Shown piece after piece: positions 1 through 6,708 of a stretch of DNA of 10,508 bases. This DNA comes from Nitrospirae bacterium GWC2_56_14 (GTDB lineage Bacteria; Nitrospirota; UBA9217), in NCBI GenBank assembly GCA_001803705.1, contig MHDY01000245.1, positions 1-10,508 of the forward strand, read 5' to 3'. The translations under genes were made by a program, and so were the position numbers. Within the stretch, counting starts at the first letter, position 1, and each line of letters starts with the position of its first letter. The notes below the pieces were generated by a model, which made no database searches, was not told the origin of the DNA, and saw only the letters and a list, made by a program, of their open reading frames with translations.

Positions 1-1
1 C

Positions 2-103
2 GTCAACGACTTCCCCGAGATCCAGGAGCTGGACGTGAACCCGCTCGTGGTGAGGGAAGACGGCGCCATGGCGCTGGATGCGAGAATAATTTTTAAACAG
101 TAG
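2..103 (+). CDS. ADP-forming acetate/acyl-CoA ligase, C-terminal end (partial)
   Basis: The first 33 codons visible (frame beginning at base 2) end at TAG 101-103. They match the extreme C terminus of the ATP-grasp domain of ADP-forming acetyl/acyl-CoA synthetases: the stretch PEIQELDVNPLVV followed by GAMALDAR corresponds to the conserved 'E-L-D-x-N-P-L' strand and the closing 'A-x-D-A-R' strand. These enzymes interconvert acyl-CoA + ADP + Pi and acid + CoA + ATP in the cytoplasm. The 5' part lies outside the window, so subunit versus fused architecture cannot be judged. Family members are often found beside BioD-like/DRTGG proteins, and one begins at 561. Succinyl-CoA synthetase beta is a related alternative but matches this ending less well. 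Confidence 0.8.
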   Translation, partial: VNDFPEIQELDVNPLVVREDGAMALDARIIFKQ

Positions 104-543
104 GGTCCGGGGTCCAGGGTCCAGTAGCCAGGGAGAACGAGGGCAGGTCGTGGAGAAAAAGGACAAGGGGTTTAAAGGACTTATTGTCTGGCAAAAAGCA
201 TATGCACTTGCGTTAGATATCTACAGAGCCACCAAAGCATTTCCGAAGGATGAGATGTACGGGCTCGTTTCGCAAATACGTCGCGCCGCGGTCTCAATTC
301 CGGCGAATATATCAGAAGGCTATGAAAGAAATCATCGAAAAGAATATGTCCAGTTTTTGTTTGTTTCAAAAGGCTCATTAGGTGAAGTAGAGACGCACTT
401 ACTATTAGCAAAAGACCTTGGCTACTTATCGGAAAAAGAATACTCAGCGATCGAAAACAAGAGAAGTGAAACAGCACGACTTTTGAACGGGTTGATAAAG
501 TCTCTGGCCTGACCCTGCACCCTGACGCCTGGACCCCGGACCC
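103..543. mobile_element. S23/IVS-type cassette bounded by 14-bp inverted repeats
   Basis: A perfect inverted repeat GGGTCCGGGGTCCA (103-116) / TGGACCCCGGACCC (530-543) brackets the four-helix-bundle gene at 150-512. The left repeat begins on the last base of the upstream stop codon. The right one ends just before the TTTTGGAGGAAAAC leader of the next gene. Removing the segment would bring the ligase stop to about 17 bases before the next ATG, a normal operon spacing. The interior gene is visibly richer in A/T than its neighbours. I infer an inserted unit of the type that also occurs as intervening sequences in 23S rRNA. No transposase is present, so movement would need help in trans. The CCCTG-type flanks could instead be independent repeats. 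Confidence 0.55.
150..512 (+). CDS. Four-helix bundle protein (S23 / 23S rRNA IVS family)
   Basis: This 120-residue protein has the full family signature: VWQKA (13-17), EMYGLVSQIRRAAVSIPAN (35-53), SEGYER (55-60), then FLFVSKGSLGEVETHL (69-84) and LGYL (90-93). Its length is normal for the family (about 115-130 aa). Members fold as a small four-helix bundle, are best known as the ORF inside intervening sequences of 23S rRNA genes, and are related in fold to the Avd protein of diversity-generating retroelements. The biochemical role is unknown; nucleic-acid binding is often suggested. The GTG start at 150 gives the usual short lead-in before VWQKA, but the Shine-Dalgarno match (GAGGGCAGG) is modest. 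The gene sits outside any rRNA, between inverted repeats, and its TGA lies inside a CCCTG-type repeat. Confidence 0.88.
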   Translation: MEKKDKGFKGLIVWQKAYALALDIYRATKAFPKDEMYGLVSQIRRAAVSIPANISEGYERNHRKEYVQFLFVSKGSLGEVETHLLLAKDLGYLSEKEYSAIENKRSETARLLNGLIKSLA

Positions 544-560
544 TTATTTTGGAGGAAAAC

Positions 561-1622
561 ATGATTCCCATCTTAGTAGCATCCAACACCGGTTACGCAG
601 GCAGAACGTTCATTTCCCTTGGCCTTGCCATGAAGCTCATGGAAATGGGCCACACGGTCGGGTTCATGAAACCCATCGGGACCGTGCCGATAAAATCGGG
701 CGGCAGCGTCTATGATGCCGACGCCTTGTTCATCAAGGAGGTCCTGAAACTGGACGAACCGCTCGAGGCGATCACTCCTTTTATGCAGACCTACGAGAAC
801 CAGACGCTGCTGTACCAGGGGAAGATCAGGGACGCGCAAAAAGATGTCCTCACGGCATTCAAGCTGCTCAAGAAGAAGGACTTCGTCATCCTCTGCGGCG
901 GAGGCGATTTTTTTGACGGCTCGCTGCTCGGGCTCGACACGCTCTCCCTATCGGACGCCATAAAGGCGCAGGTCCTCATGGTCGAGCCCTGGCGCGGCGA
1001 TGACTCTGTCGACGCGCTCTTCGGCGCACGAACCCTCCTGGGCGACCGTTTCGGGGGCGGCGTGCTGAACAAGATACCGCTCACCATGGTGGACCATATC
1101 AAGGAGACGGTCAAGCCGTTCCTGGAGAAGAAAGGCGTACCGGTCTTCGGCGTTATCCCCAAGGACAAGTTCCTCGAGTCCACGACCGTGGCGCAACTGA
1201 ACGAGATCCTGAACGGCAAGGTCCTCTGCTGCGAGGACAAACTCGATGAGTTCGTGGAAAATTTCCTCATCGGCGCCATGGATGTGGACAGTGCGCTCAA
1301 TTATTTCCGCAGAACGCCGAACAAGGCCGTGATCACCGGCGCCCACCGCTCCGACATCCAGCTGGCCGCGCTGGAGACCTCGACCAAGTGCATCATCCTG
1401 ACCGGCGGCTTCCAGACCAACGAAGTGGTGCTCGGCAAGGCGCAGGCGCGGGGGGTCCCCATTCTGTCCGTGCCGGACGATACGTTCAGCGCCATCAACA
1501 AGATCGAGCTCCGCATGGGCAAGACCAGCATCCGCGAAAAAAAGAAAATGGAACGGGTCAAAGAGCTCATCAGCTCGGGTTTCGACATGTACGGGTTCCT
1601 GAAAAAGCTCGGGAAGGTGTAA
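561..1622 (+). CDS. BioD-like / DRTGG-domain protein (phosphotransacetylase N-terminal type)
   Basis: The start is ATG 561, preceded by a strong GGAGG at 551-555; the TTG at 549 lies before the ribosome site and is not used here. The 353-aa product has an AAA_26/BioD-like P-loop domain (about 1-210) and a DRTGG domain (about 215-320) with ITGAHRSDIQLAALE in place of the usual TGGDR core. It has no C-terminal phosphate acetyltransferase domain, so it is not itself a Pta enzyme. The P-loop region reads SNTGYAGRT (8-16): Arg stands where Lys is expected, so nucleotide hydrolysis is doubtful. In full-length Pta these two domains are regulatory. Location after an ADP-forming ligase suggests an accessory or sensor role in acetyl-CoA/acetate metabolism; that role is inference. 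Confidence 0.8.
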   Translation: MIPILVASNTGYAGRTFISLGLAMKLMEMGHTVGFMKPIGTVPIKSGGSVYDADALFIKEVLKLDEPLEAITPFMQTYENQTLLYQGKIRDAQKDVLTAFKLLKKKDFVILCGGGDFFDGSLLGLDTLSLSDAIKAQVLMVEPWRGDDSVDALFGARTLLGDRFGGGVLNKIPLTMVDHIKETVKPFLEKKGVPVFGVIPKDKFLESTTVAQLNEILNGKVLCCEDKLDEFVENFLIGAMDVDSALNYFRRTPNKAVITGAHRSDIQLAALETSTKCIILTGGFQTNEVVLGKAQARGVPILSVPDDTFSAINKIELRMGKTSIREKKKMERVKELISSGFDMYGFLKKLGKV

Positions 1623-1660
1623 GGAATAGCAGCAAGGAGCCTTCCTGCCTTACGTTTTCC

Positions 1661-1703
1661 CGGCTACTTGCTGCTTGACCCTTGCTACTCGCTACTCGAC
1701 CCG
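1661..1703 (+). repeat. CCCTG/CTTGCTACT-type intergenic repeat, copy 3
   Basis: A run of CTACTTGCTGCTTGACCCTTGCTACTCGC-type low-complexity sequence lies between the DRTGG gene and the aldehyde dehydrogenase gene. The 17-mer at 1667-1683 recurs at 4948-4964 with one difference. It does not look coding: the frame from 1675 into the downstream gene lacks a ribosome site and family similarity. It belongs to the same broad repeat style as the segments at 103-147, 511-545 and 4940-5022. Confidence 0.5.
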
Positions 1704-1743
1704 ACCTTTCCTTATCGACCTTTTCTGCGGTGAAGGAAATCTT

Positions 1744-3117
1744 ATGGACAGAACAACGCTCGCCGCTCTCCTTGCAGACCATCGGGCCTTTTTCACGGCC
1801 AACAGAACGAAAGACCTCTCCTTTCGGCGAGAGCAGCTGAAACAGCTCCGGCATATGATCGTCAGGAACGAAGCCGCCTTGTTCGAAGCGCTCAAACAGG
1901 ACCTGGGCAAACCTGCCTTCGAGTCCTACGGGGGAGAGACCGGCTTTGTCGTCAGGGAGATCGATGGTGCGCTGAAAAATCTCGATCGTTGGGCGAAGCC
2001 AAGGCGCGTCACGACCCCGCTGGCCTATTTCCCCGGCAAGAGCCGCATATATCAGGAGCCTTATGGCGTCGCGATGATCATCGGGCCCTGGAACTTTCCG
2101 GTCCAACTAATGCTTACTCCCCTGGTCGGAGCCATGGCAGCCGGCAACTGCGCACTGCTCAAACCGTCAATAACCGCGCTCCACACGTCGCACCTGCTTG
2201 CGCAGCTCATCAAGGACCATTTCGACCCCGCGTACATTTCCTGCGTTGAGGGCGGCGCGGAAACGACCCAGCTGCTGCTGGCAGAACGATTCGATTACCT
2301 TTTCTTTACCGGCGGCCCCGCCGTCGGCAGGATCGTGATGACCGCGGCCGCCAGGCATCTGACGCCGGTCACCCTTGAGTTGGGCGGCAAGAACCCCTGC
2401 ATCGTGGACAAGGACATTGATCTCGACGTCACCGCACGAAGGATCGTCTGGGGAAAGTTCTTTAACTGCGGACAAAGCTGCGTCGCCCCGGACTATTTAC
2501 TGGTCCGGCGCGATATCAAGAAGCCATTGCTCGGGCGTATTGCGGCCGCTGTCCAACAGTTCTACGGCACCGACCCTTCCCAAAGCCCGGACTACGGCCG
2601 CATCATCGACCATGGCCATTTTGACCGCATCATGCGCCTTCTCGGCTCCGGCACCGTGATCCTCGGCGGGACAGGCGACCGGCCCACGCGTTATATTGCG
2701 CCGACCATCCTGGATAACATTACCACCGGCGATGCGATAATGCAGGAAGAGATATTCGGTCCGCTCCTGCCGGTTCTCCCCTATGATGAAATCGATCAGG
2801 CTATTGCCGTGGTCAATAAAATGCCGAAACCGTTGGCGCTTTATCTCTTCTCGCGCGGCAGGAAGCTTCAGCAGCGGATACTTCGCGACACCTCTGCAGG
2901 CGGCGGATGCATCAATGATGTGGTGATCCAGGAAAGCTCGGACTCGCTCCCTTTTGGCGGCGTGGGCGAAAGCGGCATCGGCGCTTATCATGGGAAACTG
3001 AGTTTCGACGCCTTTTCGCATCAGCGGAGCATTATCAGGCGCGGGTTTCTGTTCGATGTGCGGCTCCGGTACCCGCCGTATAAGGACCATTTGAAATGGG
3101 TACGGAAGTTCTGGTAA
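1744..3117 (+). CDS. Aldehyde dehydrogenase, class 3 / fatty-aldehyde type
   Basis: This NAD(P)-dependent enzyme oxidises aldehydes to carboxylates. ATG 1744 follows GAAGGAAA and gives 457 aa, the normal size for ALDH3-type enzymes; the longer frame from 1675 runs through repeat DNA. Visible motifs are GPWNFP (114-119, substrate Asn117), LLKPS (138-142), FFTGGPAVG (187-195), LELGGKNP (211-218, general base Glu212), FNCGQSCVAPDYLL (240-253, catalytic Cys246), EEIFGPLLPV (335-344, cofactor-binding Glu336) and LPFGGVGESGIG (402-413). The ending RYPPY...KW is typical of class 3. One oddity is KPSITALHTS, where the family usually has KPSE; loss of that Glu may shift NAD versus NADP preference. Substrate is unknown. 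It could feed acids to the neighbouring acyl-CoA ligase, which is inference. Confidence 0.93.
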   Translation: MDRTTLAALLADHRAFFTANRTKDLSFRREQLKQLRHMIVRNEAALFEALKQDLGKPAFESYGGETGFVVREIDGALKNLDRWAKPRRVTTPLAYFPGKSRIYQEPYGVAMIIGPWNFPVQLMLTPLVGAMAAGNCALLKPSITALHTSHLLAQLIKDHFDPAYISCVEGGAETTQLLLAERFDYLFFTGGPAVGRIVMTAAARHLTPVTLELGGKNPCIVDKDIDLDVTARRIVWGKFFNCGQSCVAPDYLLVRRDIKKPLLGRIAAAVQQFYGTDPSQSPDYGRIIDHGHFDRIMRLLGSGTVILGGTGDRPTRYIAPTILDNITTGDAIMQEEIFGPLLPVLPYDEIDQAIAVVNKMPKPLALYLFSRGRKLQQRILRDTSAGGGCINDVVIQESSDSLPFGGVGESGIGAYHGKLSFDAFSHQRSIIRRGFLFDVRLRYPPYKDHLKWVRKFW

Positions 3118-3164
3118 GAGACGGACTCGCCGCCTAAACCTGAAAACTGGAACCAAAGAGCGTC

Positions 3165-3283
3165 TCTCGCAAAGCTCGCAAAGAGCGCAAAGGAAACCTT
3201 GAATCAAATTTTTTCTGTTTTAAAACCAAAAAACAATGCAGTGCCTTAAGCTTTTCTTTGCGTCCTTTGCGTGCTTTGCGAGA
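3165..3283. repeat. Long inverted repeat built of GCAAAG units
   Basis: The arms 3165-3192 (TCTCGCAAAGCTCGCAAAG followed by AGCGCAAAG) and 3256-3283 (CTTTGCGTCCTTTGCGTGC followed by TTTGCGAGA) are complementary at 25 of 28 positions. A 63-base A/T-rich centre without an ORF separates them. Each arm carries a GCAAAG/CTTTGC unit three times at roughly 9-base spacing. This is a MITE- or REP-like element between two convergent-free plus-strand genes. It could fold in the mRNA as a terminator-like hairpin, but there is no T-tract after it. Confidence 0.75.
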
Positions 3284-3347
3284 AAACTTCTTGCCGTTTT
3301 AGAAGAATTTTATTCCCAGGCTTCTTCCGCATCAAGGAGTATGACTC

Positions 3348-4145
3348 ATGACCATCCCCATAGTTCAAGTTGACGCCTTCACCGATCGTGCCTTTGCCGG
3401 GAACCCGGCTGCGGTCTGCCTGCTTGACGGACCGCGCGACGAACGCTGGATGCAGAACGTGGCCCGTGAAATGAACCTCTCCGAAACCGCCTTTCTCTCG
3501 CTTCGAAGCGATGGATACGACCTTCGCTGGTTCACGCCCACGGCCGGGGTGGATCTATGCGGCCACGCCACCCTGGCAAGCGCTCATGTGCTGTGGGAAG
3601 AGGAGATCCTCGACAAGCAGGAAACAGCCCGGTTTCACACCCGCAGCGGGCTGCTCTCGGCGACCAGGAAGGACGGATGGATAGAAATGGACTTTCCAGC
3701 CGAAGCGCAGAAGCCGGCCCTGGCTCCGCCTGCGCTGACAAGGGCCCTCGGCGCAACGCCGGTCTACATCGGCAAGAACCGTTTTGATTATCTGGTAGAG
3801 CTTGAGTCGGAAGCAGTGCTTCGCAGTCTGCGCCCTGATCTTGGATTGCTTAAAACGCTCCCTGCGCGCGGTGTAATCGTCACCTCGCCCTCTGATTCGA
3901 AGGACTACGACTTTGTGTCCCGCTTCTTTGCGCCGGCTGTCGGGATCGATGAGGACCCGGTCACCGGCTCTGCGCACTGCTGCCTCGGCCCCTACTGGCA
4001 AAAACGCCTTAAGAAAGATAATTTCACTGCGTATCAGGCTTCCGCCCGCGGCGGCCTCGTGCGCGTAACAGTACAGGGTGACCGCGTTCTGCTCGGCGGA
4101 CAGGCGGTCACGGTCCTGCGGGGCGAACTGTTTGCTTTGCAGTAA
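3348..4145 (+). CDS. PhzF-family isomerase/epimerase-like protein
   Basis: This 265-aa protein belongs to the PhzF/DapF-fold family, whose founding member isomerises a cyclohexadiene in phenazine synthesis. Most genomic members have unknown substrates. Family landmarks are VDAFTDRAFAGNPAAVC (8-24), NLSETAFL (43-50) with the catalytic Glu46, CGHATLASAHVL (71-82) and DEDPVTGSAHCCLGPYW (201-217). Length is close to family average and both halves of the symmetric fold are present. ATG 3348 has AAGGAG eight bases upstream; the ATG at 3341 is out of frame. No other phenazine genes are nearby, so phenazine synthesis is not implied. It is followed after 11 bases by a short-chain dehydrogenase, suggesting co-transcription. 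Confidence 0.9.
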   Translation: MTIPIVQVDAFTDRAFAGNPAAVCLLDGPRDERWMQNVAREMNLSETAFLSLRSDGYDLRWFTPTAGVDLCGHATLASAHVLWEEEILDKQETARFHTRSGLLSATRKDGWIEMDFPAEAQKPALAPPALTRALGATPVYIGKNRFDYLVELESEAVLRSLRPDLGLLKTLPARGVIVTSPSDSKDYDFVSRFFAPAVGIDEDPVTGSAHCCLGPYWQKRLKKDNFTAYQASARGGLVRVTVQGDRVLLGGQAVTVLRGELFALQ

Positions 4146-4156
4146 AGGAGAACACT

Positions 4157-4939
4157 ATGCACAAGACGACCGCACTCATCACCGGCGCATCGGGCGGCAT
4201 TGGCTACGAATTCGCCAAACTGCTGGCAAAGGACTGCGGCACACTGGTCCTGGTCGCTCGCAGCGAAAATAAGCTTCATGAAGTAAGGAAGGAACTTGAG
4301 GCCATTGCTCCGGTGAACGTACAGGTCATTTCCCGGGATCTGTCCATTGTTGGCGCTGCTGCTCAAGTATACGAAGAACTTGGGCAGGCGCACATCACCG
4401 TGGACATCCTGGTCAACAATGCGGGCTTTGGCGGCCATGGCGCGTTCGTTGACCGGGACTGGCAAAGCGACTCGGATATGATCGCCGTCAATATAACTGC
4501 GCTGACGCACCTGACGAAGCTCTTTGCAAAAGGCATGGTCGCGCGCAAAAGCGGCAAGATCGTGAACGTGGCGTCCACGGCCGCATTCCTGCCCGGCCCG
4601 TTCATGGCGGTCTATTATGCTTCGAAAGCCTACGTCCTCTCTTTTTCGGAGGCGCTTGCAAGCGAGCTGCAGGGGACCGGCGTCACGGTTACCGCGCTCT
4701 GCCCGGGCCCTACAGCCACCGGCTTTGCATTGACCGCAGGCGCGGAACGATCAAGGCTCTTCACGCTCATGAGACCGGCGTCATCAGCAGACGTAGCTCT
4801 CTATGGTTACGAAGCCATGATGCAGGGAAAGGTCGTGGCTGTTCACGGCATGTTGAACAAGCTCACGACCCTGAGCCTCAGGACCGCGCCGCGATGGCTC
4901 CCGCCCGCCATCGTGCGATGGCTGCACAAGCCAGCTTGA
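4157..4939 (+). CDS. Short-chain dehydrogenase/reductase (classical SDR)
   Basis: This is a 260-aa NAD(P)-dependent oxidoreductase with a single Rossmann domain. It shows TGASGGIG (9-16), NNAG (87-90) and the catalytic tetrad Asn112, Ser140 (NVAS), Tyr153 and Lys157 (YYASK), then PGPTATGF (183-190). Arg35 after the second strand (VARSENK) favours NADP(H). The C-terminal tail is hydrophobic and basic (PRWLPPAIVRWLHKPA), as in the DltE/YqjQ-like SDR group, and may touch the membrane. The Shine-Dalgarno AAAGGAG at 4144-4150 overlaps the stop of the PhzF-family gene, so the two are very likely translated from one message. The stop TGA at 4937-4939 falls at the edge of a CCCTG-type repeat. The substrate cannot be told from sequence. 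Confidence 0.92.
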   Translation: MHKTTALITGASGGIGYEFAKLLAKDCGTLVLVARSENKLHEVRKELEAIAPVNVQVISRDLSIVGAAAQVYEELGQAHITVDILVNNAGFGGHGAFVDRDWQSDSDMIAVNITALTHLTKLFAKGMVARKSGKIVNVASTAAFLPGPFMAVYYASKAYVLSFSEALASELQGTGVTVTALCPGPTATGFALTAGAERSRLFTLMRPASSADVALYGYEAMMQGKVVAVHGMLNKLTTLSLRTAPRWLPPAIVRWLHKPA

Positions 4940-5022
4940 CCCTGCCCCTTGCTGCTTGTCCCTTGGCTGCTGCTTCTCGCTTCCCTGCCCCCTGAACCCT
5001 GTACCCTGACCCCTGACCCTGC
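4940..5022 (+). repeat. CCCTG-rich intergenic repeat, copy 4
   Basis: About 80 bases of imperfect CCCTGACCC/CTTGCTGCTTG units directly follow the SDR stop codon; the stop TGA itself reads into TGACCCTG. The run includes GAACCCTGTACCCTGACCCC near its end. It is pyrimidine-rich with no codon pattern. It resembles the segment at 1661-1703 and the flanks of the S23 cassette. Confidence 0.6.
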
Positions 5023-5039
5023 TGTGCCTCCAGGTTGTC

Positions 5040-5128
5040 ATTCCGCAATCCGCCACATTACGCCCCTCACCTTAGTCCTCTCCCATCAGGGGAGAGGGAA
5101 GGGTGAGGGGTCGGCCGAATTCCGCAAT
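5040..5128. repeat. Long hairpin element flanked by a 10-bp direct repeat
   Basis: Two paired stems are visible: CCCCTCACC (5063-5071) with GGTGAGGGG (5102-5110), and CCTCTCCC (5077-5084) with GGGAGAGG (5090-5097) around a 5-base loop. The element is bracketed by identical ATTCCGCAAT copies at 5040-5049 and 5119-5128, which look like a target-site duplication. It resembles palindromic REP/MITE units common in environmental genomes. It sits upstream of the aminotransferase gene and could act on the transcript as a hairpin, but no T-tract follows. Confidence 0.65.
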
Positions 5129-5155
5129 GGTTCTCCTTGACACCCCTGGGCATTA

Positions 5156-6043
5156 ATGATACTTTTCGGCATGCTTGTTTACTTAAACGGACGTTTTGTA
5201 CCAAAGGAAAAAGCAGTTGTATCCGCTTTTGACCACGGTTTTCTGTACGGCGACGGTATCTATGAAACGATGCGCGCGTACCAGGGGACAATTTTTCTGC
5301 TCCGCAAGCACCTCAGCCGTTTGCAGCACTCGGCTGCGGCCATATCCCTCAAACTTCCCCTGCCGATCAAAAAGATTGACGATGCGCTGAACCGATCCGT
5401 TCATATCAACAAACTGCAGGATGCATACATCAGGCTCCATATATCCCGAGGACCGGGTGAGATCGGGCTGGACCCGGCCTTATGCAGCGCCCCGACCATG
5501 GTCATCGTGGCCAAACCGTTTCACGACTATCCTGCTGAGAACTACAGCCGCGGCGTCAGGGTCGCTTTCGTAAAAACGCGCCGCAACCACCCCCTTGCCA
5601 TTGACCCTTCCATCAAGAGCACGAACTTCCTGAACAATATTCAAGCAAAGATCGAGGCCATCAAGGCCGGTGCTTACGAAGGCATCATGCTGAACTGGGA
5701 GGGTTTTGTTGCCGAAGGAACCATCAGCAACATCGGAATGGTAAAAAAAGGCGTTTTGTACACCCCGCATTTGAAGAGCGGCATACTCAAGGGCGTAACA
5801 CGCGACCTGGTGCTCAGCCTGGCAAAAAAGAAGCATATTCCTGTCAAGGAGACGCTGCTGAAACCGCAGGACTTCCTCGCAGCTGATGAATGTTTTATCA
5901 CCAACACCACCATGGAGATCATGCCCGTGACCAGGATCGGTCGCAAAATCATCGGACGCGGCAAACCGGGGCCGATCACCGCCGTGCTGAGTCAGGCCTA
6001 TACCAGGGAGGTCGGTCGATGTATACCGATGCAAGCCAGTTAG
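5156..6043 (+). CDS. Class IV PLP-dependent aminotransferase (branched-chain aminotransferase-like)
   Basis: This 295-aa fold-type IV PLP enzyme transfers amino groups, probably between branched-chain amino acids and 2-oxoglutarate. Seen motifs are FDHGFLYGDGIYETMRAY (25-42), SIKSTNFLNN (152-161) whose Lys154 should bind PLP, AEGTISNIG (186-194) and ITNTTMEIMPV (248-258). The family includes IlvE, D-amino-acid aminotransferase and PabC-type aminodeoxychorismate lyase; the ETMRAY strand does not separate IlvE from PabC, so no symbol is given. The start is uncertain: ATG 5156 adds MILFG before MLVYLNG, and ATG 5171 matches the usual family start better. Neither has a clear Shine-Dalgarno. The 3' end overlaps deoC by 25 bases, implying translational coupling. 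Confidence 0.88.
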   Translation: MILFGMLVYLNGRFVPKEKAVVSAFDHGFLYGDGIYETMRAYQGTIFLLRKHLSRLQHSAAAISLKLPLPIKKIDDALNRSVHINKLQDAYIRLHISRGPGEIGLDPALCSAPTMVIVAKPFHDYPAENYSRGVRVAFVKTRRNHPLAIDPSIKSTNFLNNIQAKIEAIKAGAYEGIMLNWEGFVAEGTISNIGMVKKGVLYTPHLKSGILKGVTRDLVLSLAKKKHIPVKETLLKPQDFLAADECFITNTTMEIMPVTRIGRKIIGRGKPGPITAVLSQAYTREVGRCIPMQAS

Positions 6044-6699
6044 CCCAGCTCATCGACCACACCCTGGTGAGACCCGACGCGACGCTCGGCGACCTCGAAC
6101 GGACCTGCGCCGAAGCAAAAAAGTACGGGTTTACCTGCGTTGTGGTGAACAGCTCCTATGTTGCGCGGGCCAAGGAACTTTTGAACGGCACGCTGATCAA
6201 GGTCTGCGCCGTCGTCGGGTTCCCGCACGGCGCATCGACCACGACGGTCAAGATCGTCGAGGCCATGGAATCGATGAAGAACGGCGCGTCCGAGCTCGAC
6301 ATTGTCGCGAACATCGGCATGATCAAATCGGGCAAGTTCGATTTTGTCGAGATCGACATCAAGAACGTCCTCGTCCTCACCCCCCAGAAGGTCCATAAGA
6401 TCATCATCGAGACCGGCCTGCTCACGCCGGACGAAATAACCCGCACCTGCCGGATCGCGGCGGCAGCCGGCGCCGAATTCGTCAAGACCTCCACTGGCTT
6501 CGGCGCCCGCGGCGCAACGATCGAGGACCTGCTGCTCATGCGCAAGGCTGTCGGTTCCCAGTGCCGCATCAAGGCATCGGGCGGGATCAAGGACCTGGCT
6601 ACGCTGACAGCGTTCGTTGAGGCTGGAGCCGAACGCATCGGCACGAGCGCCGGCGCTTCGATCATGGAGGAGTATCTGAACAAAAGAGAACGGGCGTAG
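6019..6699 (+). CDS. deoC: Deoxyribose-phosphate aldolase
   Basis: DeoC cleaves 2-deoxy-D-ribose 5-phosphate to glyceraldehyde 3-phosphate and acetaldehyde, in deoxynucleoside catabolism. The 226-aa length is typical of the short bacterial/archaeal form. Motifs are LIDHTLVRPDAT (11-22), VGFPHG (66-71), ELDIVANIG (92-100, Asp94), IIIETGLLT (128-136), FVKTSTGFG (154-162) with Schiff-base Lys156, and RIKASGGIK (183-191) with the second Lys185. The ATG at 6019 follows GGAGG (6007-6011), which lies inside the end of the aminotransferase gene. Acetaldehyde released by this enzyme could be a substrate for an aldehyde dehydrogenase, but the one at 1744 is in another transcription unit, so that link is only inference. 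Confidence 0.96.
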   Translation: MYTDASQLAQLIDHTLVRPDATLGDLERTCAEAKKYGFTCVVVNSSYVARAKELLNGTLIKVCAVVGFPHGASTTTVKIVEAMESMKNGASELDIVANIGMIKSGKFDFVEIDIKNVLVLTPQKVHKIIIETGLLTPDEITRTCRIAAAAGAEFVKTSTGFGARGATIEDLLLMRKAVGSQCRIKASGGIKDLATLTAFVEAGAERIGTSAGASIMEEYLNKRERA

Positions 6700-6708
6700 A
6701 AACTAATT

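Noticed and set aside
150..512. Accessory (Avd-like) gene of a diversity-generating retroelement
   Set aside because: No reverse transcriptase and no template/variable repeat pair are present nearby; the S23 family assignment is enough.
1675..1743. N-terminal extension of the aldehyde dehydrogenase
   Set aside because: The frame reads through repeat sequence, has no ribosome site, and the family N terminus begins at about ATG 1744.
3348..4939. Phenazine or other secondary-metabolite cluster
   Set aside because: Only a PhzF-family protein and a generic SDR are present; no phenazine core genes flank them.
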